Source: Spirochaetales bacterium
GTDB taxonomy: Bacteria > Spirochaetota > Spirochaetia > SZUA-6 > JAFGRV01
Direction: 5' to 3'
Assembly (NCBI GenBank): GCA_016935735.1
Contig: JAFGQK010000329.1
Span: forward strand, 1 to 39,569
Length of the DNA stretch: 39,569 nt
Positions 10,604-17,597 of this stretch are shown here, in pieces. Under the pieces are notes generated by a model. It worked only from the letters and a program-made list of their open reading frames with translations, did not search any database and was not told the DNA's origin. The translations under genes and the position numbers were made by a program. Every line of letters starts with the position of its first letter. The stretch's first letter is position 1.

Positions 10604-11526
10604 TACTGGTTCCTTAATTTCGAGGAAATTTCCTTATTCTTCTCCAAATCAAAATTGATTAATTGAATACGTTCATCCTTTTTTATATATATACTCTTTA
10701 TTTTCTTCTGACTGGTATTTATATTTTCATAAAGTTTCGAACAATCAATCTGCAAATCCGAGATATCACGTAACTGCTCATCTCTTAATCCTTCTTTCTG
10801 GATATGTGTAATACTGTTATCCAATTCACCCAGGAAAAATCCGGGGTCATTATACTCGATAATAAGAAGTAATCTTGGCGTATGAAGCATTTTCGATCTT
10901 GTAAGCAAATTTTTTGTCCCCATCCAGATCGCTTCTTTTAATAATTCAACATCATCTCCTGTTAACTGTGTGAATTGTGCTGCATTTTCATTAATAACCC
11001 CGTAGAATGCAATTAATGAATATGGAAGAATGTATTCTTCCCTGAATGTTTTTTGTTTAGCACCGGGTTTTGAAGCAAACGCACCTGTTCCTTTGATGTG
11101 TTTTAATTCTACCTTATGCAACGATCTGCCAATTTTAAATTGTACAGGCCCGGTGTATGTAATTGAATCTTTTTCAAGCGGGATAACTCCCCCGAACAGT
11201 CTAATATCAATACATTTTGTTAAAATAGCTTTTGCATCTGCTTTAAAATCTGCTGCACGTTCTTTCGCATCCTGAAGCCCTTCTTTTTTACTGGTGGAAG
11301 TTTTTTCTCTTACAAAAATATCTTTCACCTTTTCATCATTATATCCTTTGTAGTTAAAAAAATAATCACGGATTGTCCTTTTAAGGCGGACATCTGTTAC
11401 AATATTAATTCCCTTTTCTTCATCGATTCGCGGTTTATTCTCATCCAAAGGATCACCGTTCGGGTTTCCATCCTTTACATCATACAAAAATAGAATTTCG
11501 CTTCTATTCTTAATAATCTCACTCAT
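10603..11526 (-). CDS. cas7: Cas7 (Csh2-type), Cascade backbone
   Basis: A 307-residue Csh2/Cas7b protein. Its start, MSEIIKNRSEILFLYDVKDG followed by NPNGDP, is the hallmark of Csh2. Multiple copies coat the crRNA spacer to form the Cascade filament. I chose the ATG at 11526 rather than an in-frame codon 57 bp upstream: it follows an AGAGGAGG Shine-Dalgarno inside the cas8b 3' end and overlaps the cas8b stop by only 8 bp. The gene ends in the TAATG overlap with cas5. Confidence 0.95.
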   Translation of the reverse strand: MSEIIKNRSEILFLYDVKDGNPNGDPLDENKPRIDEEKGINIVTDVRLKRTIRDYFFNYKGYNDEKVKDIFVREKTSTSKKEGLQDAKERAADFKADAKAILTKCIDIRLFGGVIPLEKDSITYTGPVQFKIGRSLHKVELKHIKGTGAFASKPGAKQKTFREEYILPYSLIAFYGVINENAAQFTQLTGDDVELLKEAIWMGTKNLLTRSKMLHTPRLLLIIEYNDPGFFLGELDNSITHIQKEGLRDEQLRDISDLQIDCSKLYENINTSQKKIKSIYIKKDERIQLINFDLEKNKEISSKLRNQ

Positions 11527-13330
11527 CTGTTTCCTCCTCTTTTCCGGTTTTAAATTCTTTACATAAGCACATACCCATAACAAAATAAAAACTCATTTCA
11601 TCGTTGCTTAAATCAAAAGAAGCATCCACCATATATTTCGATATCGCTTCTTCGAGTTTCATATAATAGTTTTTATTATACTGCTCCAGTTTTTCGATCA
11701 TTTCCGGTAGTAATCTTTTTATTATGTTCACATTTAACTTTAAGCTATTTAGTCGTGAACGGAAAGGTGCCGCGCCTCTTTCCCTTTTCTGGATATTTAA
11801 TAGAAATTGGCACAGGACACCTTCCAGAAAAATGGCTTTTTTTGTATTGCTATCAAAAAAAGCAGAATGTTTTTTTAAAAAATCTTCAAATTTATTTTCC
11901 AAAATAACCTCCTTTTCCTTATTACTCTGTTTATTCTTGAACAGGTTTAATGTTTCAATAAATGAAATAAGCATAAGTGCTTTTAATAAATCGAAATAAT
12001 AATTTTCTTCATTTATAAACTTAATCTGTATAACGGTTATAATCCGGTGTAAAAGAAAAAAGTAATCTATTTTCTTACTTAAAAAGATTGATCTGGTAAT
12101 TTCTAAAAAGTATTTATTAAAATTCCCTTCTTTTTTCGTGTTTGGAAAAAAGGTTCTTATTATTCCAAAATTAAACCGGAGATCCCATAATGGCTTATCT
12201 TTCCCTGCCGGCAAACCGCTGAAAAACGGGAATACATCATAATTTTCAACACTGTCCTTTGCATTGAAAATTTCCCTGAACCTGGAGGGAAACACATTGT
12301 CAATAGAAATAAGAATTTTAAACTCTGCTTTGTTTACCTCAAAAAAGAATAATGTATAATTCACTTTGTTTTCTGTCTGAGTCAATAATTCCAGGACTTC
12401 ATCTTCTGCATCGGTAAGCCGTTTTCTTTTATCCTTTTTAAGTGAAAGGTTACCGAATTCATTCTCATAGAATATATCGAGAATTTCCTTGTTATCCGGG
12501 TCATTCACCAGGAATTCCGGTATCAGATAATACTGCAATCCGTAAAAAGAAAAGGTAAAATACGAATCCAGGATAGCTTTCGTTTTATCCAGTTTGATTG
12601 CACAGTCCCTGCAAACCGGGTAATTTTTCCACGCTTTTTTACTATCGAATCCCCCTGCGATTGGTGCAAGTTCCGTTTTTACAGCATAAAAATTGAATGT
12701 GCTGACATATCCCCACACATTCTCTTTTCTTGTCTTACATAAATTGCACTCTTTATTTTCCCCTGTATAAGGAACATATTTTTTATTTTCAAGCAGAGAA
12801 TAATAACTAATATACTTTTCATTCTTTACATTCTTTTTCAGGGTTTTAAAATAATCACTCTTTGCCACATATTCATTATCAATCAGTACCGATAAAAGAA
12901 ATGGTTCTTTAAAGGTAAAAGCATCGAGAAGAAAATCTTTAATCTTTTCTTTATTATTTTCCACAACATCCGCAATCTCGTTTGTCATGGTATTATTTAA
13001 TAATGATTTAACAATTTTATTCAGTCCTTTGCTGCAAAGAACATCAGGACTTTTATTTCCTGCAGGAAAAATTCTATATGTTGGAAAGCTGGGGGTTGAA
13101 TTTGAACCGGGAAGTTTATCAAAATCCTCAAACAAGTATTTGGTTTTATTCTTACTTTTATCATAATCTTCCACCTGGATACCGGAATAAGTATATTTTT
13201 TAGCTTTTTCATCTATCTTTATTAAAGCAATTTTTCCTTTATCATATCCGAGATTCAAATTCAAAGGATTTTCTGACGCAAACCACCCTTCCGGGATGGC
13301 ATCGTATAATTTGTGTAGTTTATGTATCAT
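11519..13330 (-). CDS. cas8b: Cas8b (Csh1/TM1802-type), Cascade large subunit
   Basis: A 603-residue large subunit of type I-B. It carries a four-cysteine zinc-binding module (C195-x2-C198 and C240-x2-C243, with NVWGYVSTFNFY between), as in Csh1/TM1802 proteins. Family members recognise the PAM, and an internal start often also produces the small subunit; I did not identify that start here. The gene begins 11 bp after hicA and overlaps cas7, so its transcription must come from hicA or further upstream. Confidence 0.93.
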   Translation of the reverse strand: MIHKLHKLYDAIPEGWFASENPLNLNLGYDKGKIALIKIDEKAKKYTYSGIQVEDYDKSKNKTKYLFEDFDKLPGSNSTPSFPTYRIFPAGNKSPDVLCSKGLNKIVKSLLNNTMTNEIADVVENNKEKIKDFLLDAFTFKEPFLLSVLIDNEYVAKSDYFKTLKKNVKNEKYISYYSLLENKKYVPYTGENKECNLCKTRKENVWGYVSTFNFYAVKTELAPIAGGFDSKKAWKNYPVCRDCAIKLDKTKAILDSYFTFSFYGLQYYLIPEFLVNDPDNKEILDIFYENEFGNLSLKKDKRKRLTDAEDEVLELLTQTENKVNYTLFFFEVNKAEFKILISIDNVFPSRFREIFNAKDSVENYDVFPFFSGLPAGKDKPLWDLRFNFGIIRTFFPNTKKEGNFNKYFLEITRSIFLSKKIDYFFLLHRIITVIQIKFINEENYYFDLLKALMLISFIETLNLFKNKQSNKEKEVILENKFEDFLKKHSAFFDSNTKKAIFLEGVLCQFLLNIQKRERGAAPFRSRLNSLKLNVNIIKRLLPEMIEKLEQYNKNYYMKLEEAISKYMVDASFDLSNDEMSFYFVMGMCLCKEFKTGKEEETDE

Positions 13331-13341
13331 TTATTACCCCT

Positions 13342-13569
13342 TTATAATAATTCCATCAATTCTTCTAAAGTTAAATTAGCTTGCATTAATATACTTTTAA
13401 GAGTTTTAGGGTGTAAAATTTTTCCAGAATAATATGGAATTGTTACACGTCTATTCTCAGCATTTTTATAAATTTTATGACTACCGCTTTGTCTAGATAA
13501 TGAAAATCCTTTTTTTTCAAGAATTTTTATAATTTCTTTTGCAGTTATTCGCGGTAATTTATTACTCAT
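13342..13569 (-). CDS. hicA: HicA-family mRNA interferase toxin
   Basis: A 75-residue HicA. It has the dsRBD-like fold sequence ITAKEIIKILEKKGF, then RQSGSHKIY with catalytic H31, then VTIPYYSG and the LTLEELMELL tail. HicA toxins cleave mRNA until HicB neutralises them. The gene is embedded in the cas block, 11 bp ahead of cas8b and 194 bp after hicB. Only a weak ribosome-binding site is visible. A sigma70-like promoter (13688-13660) lies about 90 bp upstream, so hicA could be the first gene of the effector transcript. A degenerate CRISPR repeat lies in the hicB-hicA gap, which suggests CRISPR-linked control of this toxin. Confidence 0.9.
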   Translation of the reverse strand: MSNKLPRITAKEIIKILEKKGFSLSRQSGSHKIYKNAENRRVTIPYYSGKILHPKTLKSILMQANLTLEELMELL

Positions 13570-13632
13570 TTATATATTCTTATATATATTCCTAACATGT
13601 TATCTAAAATATTAATAACTACAATTACTCCT

Positions 13633-13653
13633 AGTAGCTTAAAAAACATAATT
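13633..13653 (-). other. Candidate target site of a CRISPR-like guide at the hicA-cas8b transcription start
   Basis: On the minus strand, TGTTTTTTAAGC (13648-13637) followed by one mismatch and ACT repeats what follows the degenerate CRISPR repeat (13728-13713): 15 of 16 positions agree. Allowing one bulged T extends the match with ATTA. The stretch covers the predicted start site of the promoter at 13688-13660. The base triplet on the PAM side is TTT without a gap, or TTA with the bulge. Without the bulge, seed positions 2, 4 and 5 do not pair. The T-run lowers significance, so a plain operator repeat is a fair alternative. Confidence 0.4.
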
Positions 13654-13659
13654 AAATAT

Positions 13660-13688
13660 ATGATATTATGTTTTATATAATTAGTCAA
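13660..13688 (-). promoter_or_regulatory. Predicted sigma70-type promoter for hicA and the cas8b-cas4 block
   Basis: TTGACT (13688-13683), a 17-bp spacer and TATCAT (13665-13660) each match consensus at 5 of 6 bases. The predicted start is near 13653, leaving a leader of about 80 nt before hicA. No other good promoter is visible between hicA and cas8b, so this is probably the main promoter for the effector genes. Confidence 0.55.
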
Positions 13689-13724
13689 GCCTTTTTAAAA
13701 GAATATGGAAGCAGTTGCTTAAAA
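13685..13724 (-). repeat. Second, strongly diverged CRISPR-repeat-like segment
   Basis: On the minus strand this keeps TTTTAA, an exact 10-mer of the array repeat (TGCTTCCATA, 13713-13704) and, after a longer gap than in the real repeat, AAGGCTTGA against AAGGATTGA. The hairpin partner GAAG is lost. An alternative small hairpin AAGC/GCTT overlaps it. It could be a decayed second repeat that sets the 3' end of a short guide RNA; chance similarity is possible. Confidence 0.35.
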
Positions 13725-13733
13725 AACAATAAT

Positions 13734-13770
13734 ATTTCAATCCTTCTTCTGATGGAAACATCTTTAAACA
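13734..13770 (-). repeat. Solitary degenerate CRISPR repeat overlapping the hicB stop codon
   Basis: It matches the array repeat at 31 of 37 positions and lies in the same orientation relative to the cas genes, 8.3 kb from the array. Differences fall at repeat positions 1, 18, 25, 30, 36 and 37 (plus-strand numbering). Position 18 is in the hairpin loop, and the change at 25 turns a C-G pair into a U-G wobble, so the stem survives. The handle reads ATTGAAAT instead of ATTGAAAC. The hicB stop codon (13766-13764) lies inside it. Cas6 processing of the hicB transcript here would release an RNA starting with a near-normal crRNA handle. Confidence 0.85.
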
Positions 13771-13988
13771 ACTACTTCCATTGACATCAAACTAATTTCA
13801 TCAACCTGTGGAATAGGATCATTATCAGTAAGACGGTCTTCTATATGCAGCTTTATGGCATCTTTAATATTTTCCACTATTTCCTCATAACTGTCGCCCT
13901 GGGTAAAACAGCCGTCCAATTCCGGGCAAAAGGCAAAATACCCATCTTTATCTTTTTCAATAACAACAGCAAACCTATATTTCATCAT
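13764..13988 (-). CDS. hicB: HicB-family antitoxin, short form without a DNA-binding domain
   Basis: A 74-residue HicB: YRFAVVIEKDKDGYFAFCPELDGCFTQGDSYEEIVENIKDAI is the degraded RNase H-like fold that blocks HicA. The usual C-terminal helix-turn-helix or ribbon-helix-helix domain is absent, so this HicB probably cannot repress its own operon by itself. A GAGGAAAG ribosome-binding site precedes two adjacent ATGs (13988 and 13985). It has its own predicted promoter (14041-14015). The gene is upstream of hicA, and its stop codon lies within a degenerate CRISPR repeat. Confidence 0.88.
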   Translation of the reverse strand: MMKYRFAVVIEKDKDGYFAFCPELDGCFTQGDSYEEIVENIKDAIKLHIEDRLTDNDPIPQVDEISLMSMEVVV

Positions 13989-14014
13989 AATATCTTTCCT
14001 CTATCTATACATAA

Positions 14015-14041
14015 AGTATAATAAAAACTCCTTTTTGTCAA
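14015..14041 (-). promoter_or_regulatory. Predicted hicB promoter
   Basis: Perfect -35 TTGACA (14041-14036) with a TATACT -10 (14020-14015) after a short 15-bp spacer, placing the start roughly 20 nt before hicB. The same transcript would carry the degenerate CRISPR repeat at its 3' side. Confidence 0.45.
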
Positions 14042-14088
14042 AAGGAATTTCCTCTCTGGTTTTTCCGGTGTAATTTCCCACTCAGGTT

Positions 14089-14126
14089 GCTACCGGCAAA
14101 GCCGGTAGCTTAAGGAAACCCCTTAA
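14089..14126. repeat. Two adjacent hairpins between cas6 and hicB
   Basis: A perfect 9-bp inverted repeat, GCTACCGGC and GCCGGTAGC with an AAA loop (14089-14109), is followed directly by TTAAGG/CCTTAA (14110-14126). No T-run follows on either strand, so it is not a classic terminator, but it should fold in RNA and may separate cas6 from hicB transcription. Confidence 0.6.
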
Positions 14127-14209
14127 AAATGGTGGTCATCTGCCCCGTTGGCCTGCTAGCCCTCCGGTCCTCTGGCCCGCCGGCCTCTACCTCGCTGGTC
14201 CCCTGTCTC
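14127..14209. repeat. GC-rich low-complexity tract
   Basis: A run of CTGGCC-, GTCCTCTG- and CTCGCTGGTCC-like words just after the cas6 stop, much richer in GC than its surroundings. The same words recur in the low-complexity tract at 27110-27227. No coding frame is apparent. Confidence 0.45.
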
Positions 14210-14854
14210 CTACTTCCTCCTCACACACCCGAACCCGATCGCCTTCATCCGTCCGATCCCGAAATAATCCGGCATCTTCACATTCGTGACAAACTTACCC
14301 AGCATACCGAAATACTCGATATCATTCACCTTTAGCTTCTTTTCCATAAACTCACCCTTTACCATAATCCGTTTGTCCGCCTCGATTCCCAGGCCCTTGA
14401 AATTGGTAAGCAGATTGTTCCGTAACACCCTGTCCAGGTCCAGCCTGTTATTTATATACTGCATATAATTCCGCTGGTTTACCGGGAGCCAGTATGAATC
14501 AAATACATACGAATAAAGATCCTCGCTTACGGAAAACTCCTCTTCCAGGACATGCAGGCTTGTCTCGAAATGGGAGAATACCCTGTCATTGATAGCGATT
14601 TCCTTTACCTTGATAAATTTATCTGCAAGCAAAGGGACAGCTTCATTATAACCGAAGATGGAAAGCACGCCGTCAATCACTTTGTACTGGACAAGGGGCA
14701 TCCGGTAGATTGAGTTACCGTCCGGGTAATGATTGTGAAAAAAATCCTCTGCCTGAAATTTGTTTGCAAAAAATCCCCGCAATTTTTCCGCATCCCGCAT
14801 CCGAAACCGGTGTTCGGTAATAAATTGCAAACGAGCTGTTTTAATCATATGCAT
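14210..14854 (-). CDS. cas6: Cas6 (Cas6b-type) crRNA-processing endoribonuclease
   Basis: A 214-residue protein with the RAMP layout of the Cas6b-type family: FRGFF-like N-terminal segment (LRGFFANKF), HNHYPDGNSIYRMPLVQYKVIDGVLSIFG (about residues 40-70), and the glycine-rich C-terminal loop YFGIGRMKAIGFG. It should cut each repeat 8 nt before its 3' end, giving the ATTGAAAC handle. It is the first gene of the locus and is separated from cas8b by hicBA. ATG 14854 and ATG 14848 are both possible. No Shine-Dalgarno is visible, and the predicted promoter lies so close that the mRNA may be leaderless. Confidence 0.87.
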   Translation of the reverse strand: MHMIKTARLQFITEHRFRMRDAEKLRGFFANKFQAEDFFHNHYPDGNSIYRMPLVQYKVIDGVLSIFGYNEAVPLLADKFIKVKEIAINDRVFSHFETSLHVLEEEFSVSEDLYSYVFDSYWLPVNQRNYMQYINNRLDLDRVLRNNLLTNFKGLGIEADKRIMVKGEFMEKKLKVNDIEYFGMLGKFVTNVKMPDYFGIGRMKAIGFGCVRRK

Positions 14855-14863
14855 TAATAAACA

Positions 14864-14891
14864 AGTATAGTGAAAATCAATCTAAATTCAA
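14864..14891 (-). promoter_or_regulatory. Predicted cas6 promoter
   Basis: TTGAAT (14891-14886), 16 bp, then TATACT (14869-14864). The expected start, near 14857, is within a few bases of the cas6 ATG, which suggests a leaderless or very short-leader mRNA. Confidence 0.45.
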
Positions 14892-14936
14892 CTACATTGT
14901 TAAAAAAATATAATCAAATTTTCATCCTTTCTCCCC

Positions 14937-15058
14937 ATCCTGTTAATCCTGTTAATCCTGTCAAAAAATTCTCTTTAAAAAAAAATTTAGACAGGATTAC
15001 AAAGCAGTTATAATATAACAAATCCCTACACTTTCTTCCCATCCTGTTCATCCTGTTA
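14937..15058. repeat. Tandem ATCCTGTTA-type repeats with an inverted arm
   Basis: Nonamers ATCCTGTTA, ATCCTGTTA and ATCCTGTCA run in tandem from 14937 to 14963, and ATCCTGTTC plus ATCCTGTTA recur at 15041-15058 after a similar lead-in (CTTTCTTCCC versus CTTTCTCCCC). AATCCTGTC (14954-14962) also pairs with GACAGGATT (14990-14998). The gap 14855-15322 otherwise contains no gene that I can support. Confidence 0.7.
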
Positions 15059-15179
15059 AAAATACAATGAATAGATACACATAATCTATGATTTCTACCT
15101 TATTTTTACTATACATAAACCGGTTTCTTTTCCTCGTTCATATGATATAATAAATTTCAAGATATTAATCAGGAAGGTC

Positions 15180-15223
15180 GGGGTTGGCAAAAACCAATAC
15201 TTTCTTTAGCCAACCCCCTTTTT
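15180..15223 (+). terminator. Intrinsic terminator-like hairpin upstream of the alpha-xylosidase gene
   Basis: GGGGTTGGC (15180-15188) pairs with GCCAACCCC (15209-15217) over a 20-nt loop and is followed by C and five T on the plus strand. No plus-strand gene precedes it in this window. A TATAAT box lies about 30-40 bp upstream (near 15148), so it may end a small RNA or act as an attenuator for the downstream gene. Confidence 0.5.
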
Positions 15224-15322
15224 ATGTATACCCTTTTTTAAAAAAATTTTTCTGTTTCCAGCTTTATAAACGATGACAAACCGTCTATACTAAAGTGATT
15301 GTATTGAAAGGAAATAACACAA

Positions 15323-17557
15323 ATGCGTATTTTTAACGGATCGTATGAATTATCCCCGGGTATCCGGTTTTATACCCCGGACCGTCTGTATGAATATGAA
15401 TTATCGGAAAATGAAGTGACGATTCATGCATTAACCAAGCAGGGAGAAGAAAAAATACATGGGATGATCCTCACCTATTCCATTACATCACCACTTCCCG
15501 GTGTGTTAAGACTCCGACTCCGGCATCACCGGAACCGGGACACGATAAAACTGGTCGAAACGGAAGAAACGGAAGCATTGCATATAACAGACAACAAAGA
15601 GAGTCTTGTCATTTCATCCGGTGAATTATCGGTACAGTTTGATAAAGTGGAATGGAATTACTCTTTTTCAACAGACAGGTTCCTGTCAAACAGCGGGAGG
15701 AATGGGGCCGGGATTGTGTATGACAGCGGCAAAAAACATTATATAACAGAAATGCTTTCCCTTACAGCAGGTGATGTGGTATACGGCCTGGGTGAACGCT
15801 TTTCCCCATTTGTAAGGAACGGTCAGCATGTGGAAATCTGGAACAGGGACCCGGGATCAAAATCGGACCTTGCTTATAAAAATATACCTTTTTATATGAC
15901 AGACCGCGGGTATGGAATTTTTATCAACACCCCTTCCCTGGTAGATGTTGAAGTGTGCACGGAAGATGCCGTCGCGGTCCGGTTTACTGTCCCTTTGTAC
16001 GAACTGGATTACTTTGTTTTGTATGGGCCCTCACCAAAGGAAATAATCCGGAAGTACACTGCACTGACAGGCCGTCCCCCGCTTATCCCGAAGTGGTCAT
16101 TAGGGCTCTGGCTTTCCACATCCTTTTTAACCGATTACAACGAGGAAGTTATCTCCAGACAGATAGACGGTATGTTCGGGCGGGACATCCCCCTTACCGT
16201 GTTTCATTTTGACTGTTACTGGATGAAAGAACGGCACTGGAGTAATTTTATGTGGAACAGGGATTTATTCCAGGATCCAGCGGGCATGTTACAACGGTTA
16301 AAAGAAAAGGGCTTGAAAATCTGTGTGTGGATCAATCCCTATATTTCCGAATTATCCGAACTCTTTAACGAAGGTGCGGACAAAGGCTTCTTTTTGAAAA
16401 ATGCAGAAGGGGCAGTCTATCAGATTGACTGGTGGCAGCCCGGTATTGCCCTGGTGGATTTTACCAACCCGGATGCATGCGAATGGTTTAAAAACAAGCT
16501 CCGTCCCCTCCTGGCTGACGGGGTTCATACATTCAAGACAGATTTCGGCGAGAATGCCCCGGAAGATGCCGTGTATTATTCAGGGGCAGATGGTCATGAA
16601 ATGCATAATTATTACACCTATCTATACAACCGGACGGTTTTTGAATTGATGGAAGAGTATTTCGGAAAAGGCAATGCCCTTGTCTTTGCCCGTTCTGCCA
16701 CAGGCGGTTCGCAGCGATTCCCGGTTCACTGGAGCGGGGATTCCAGTGCAACGTTTTCATCAATGTACGGACAACTCCGCGGGGGGTTGTCGTTCAGTGT
16801 ATCCGGGGGTGCATTCTGGAGTCATGATATAGGCGGATTCTATGGGAAACCCCGGGCAGACGTATACAAACGGTGGATCGCCTTTGGACTGTTATCCTCA
16901 CACAGCAGGCTTCACGGGAACGACAGCTTCCGTGTTCCCTGGAACTTTGATGAAGAATCCTCCCTGGTATTAAAGAAATTTACCGAATTGCGGTACAGAC
17001 TTATCCCCTATCTGTACGCAGCCTGTTATGAAGCATCATGTACCGGGGTGCCTGTACTCCGCCCCATGTTCATGGAATTCCCGGACGATCCCGGCTGCCG
17101 TTATCTGGATATGCAGTATATGCTTGGCAGATCCCTTCTTGTCGCCCCGGTCTTTGATGAGGCGGGAGTTGCCGGCTTCTACCTCCCACCTGGCAGCTGG
17201 ACAAATTACTGGACAGGTGAGGTTGTGGATGGGGGCAGGTGGTTCCACGAGACCCATGATTTCTTTTCCCTCCCCCTTTATGTGCGAGAGGATACCCTTC
17301 TCCCGGAAGGGCCTGTGGAGCAGGCACCTTTACAGGACAGCTTACAGGATATAACCATTACCCTCTACTGTATAAAAACATCCTCTGAAATCATATTATA
17401 TGAAGGCAAAGAGATCCGGATACAGGCGGAAAAGCAGGAAAAGGGCATACAGGTAACAGCAACGGAAAAGATTCCCGGCCTTGTTTTCCGGCTGGCCGGC
17501 AAGGAAACATCATGGCAATGCACGGAAAATACGCTTTTCATAAAACAGGAAGAATAA
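15323..17557 (+). CDS. yicI: GH31 alpha-xylosidase (YicI-like)
   Basis: A 744-residue glycoside hydrolase family 31 enzyme that releases alpha-xylose from the non-reducing end of xylosylated oligosaccharides; alpha-glucosidase activity is the alternative. The nucleophile is D407 in FKTDFGE and the acid/base is D473 in HWSGDSS, the same spacing as in E. coli YicI. The substrate-binding HFDCYWM motif is at about residues 295-301. The N-terminal beta-sandwich and C-terminal beta domains are present, and length is close to YicI. No signal peptide, so it is probably cytoplasmic. AAAGGAAA precedes the ATG. No sugar transporter is adjacent, so the natural substrate cannot be read from context. Confidence 0.9.
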   Translation: MRIFNGSYELSPGIRFYTPDRLYEYELSENEVTIHALTKQGEEKIHGMILTYSITSPLPGVLRLRLRHHRNRDTIKLVETEETEALHITDNKESLVISSGELSVQFDKVEWNYSFSTDRFLSNSGRNGAGIVYDSGKKHYITEMLSLTAGDVVYGLGERFSPFVRNGQHVEIWNRDPGSKSDLAYKNIPFYMTDRGYGIFINTPSLVDVEVCTEDAVAVRFTVPLYELDYFVLYGPSPKEIIRKYTALTGRPPLIPKWSLGLWLSTSFLTDYNEEVISRQIDGMFGRDIPLTVFHFDCYWMKERHWSNFMWNRDLFQDPAGMLQRLKEKGLKICVWINPYISELSELFNEGADKGFFLKNAEGAVYQIDWWQPGIALVDFTNPDACEWFKNKLRPLLADGVHTFKTDFGENAPEDAVYYSGADGHEMHNYYTYLYNRTVFELMEEYFGKGNALVFARSATGGSQRFPVHWSGDSSATFSSMYGQLRGGLSFSVSGGAFWSHDIGGFYGKPRADVYKRWIAFGLLSSHSRLHGNDSFRVPWNFDEESSLVLKKFTELRYRLIPYLYAACYEASCTGVPVLRPMFMEFPDDPGCRYLDMQYMLGRSLLVAPVFDEAGVAGFYLPPGSWTNYWTGEVVDGGRWFHETHDFFSLPLYVREDTLLPEGPVEQAPLQDSLQDITITLYCIKTSSEIILYEGKEIRIQAEKQEKGIQVTATEKIPGLVFRLAGKETSWQCTENTLFIKQEE

Positions 17558-17597
17558 GAAGTCTGTTGGATGCCTGCCCCGCATCAAACCGATTCGA

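Noticed and set aside
10201..10666. Plus-strand open frames over cas5
   Set aside because: Antisense to cas5 and cas7, which have clear motifs and overlapping start-stop signals.
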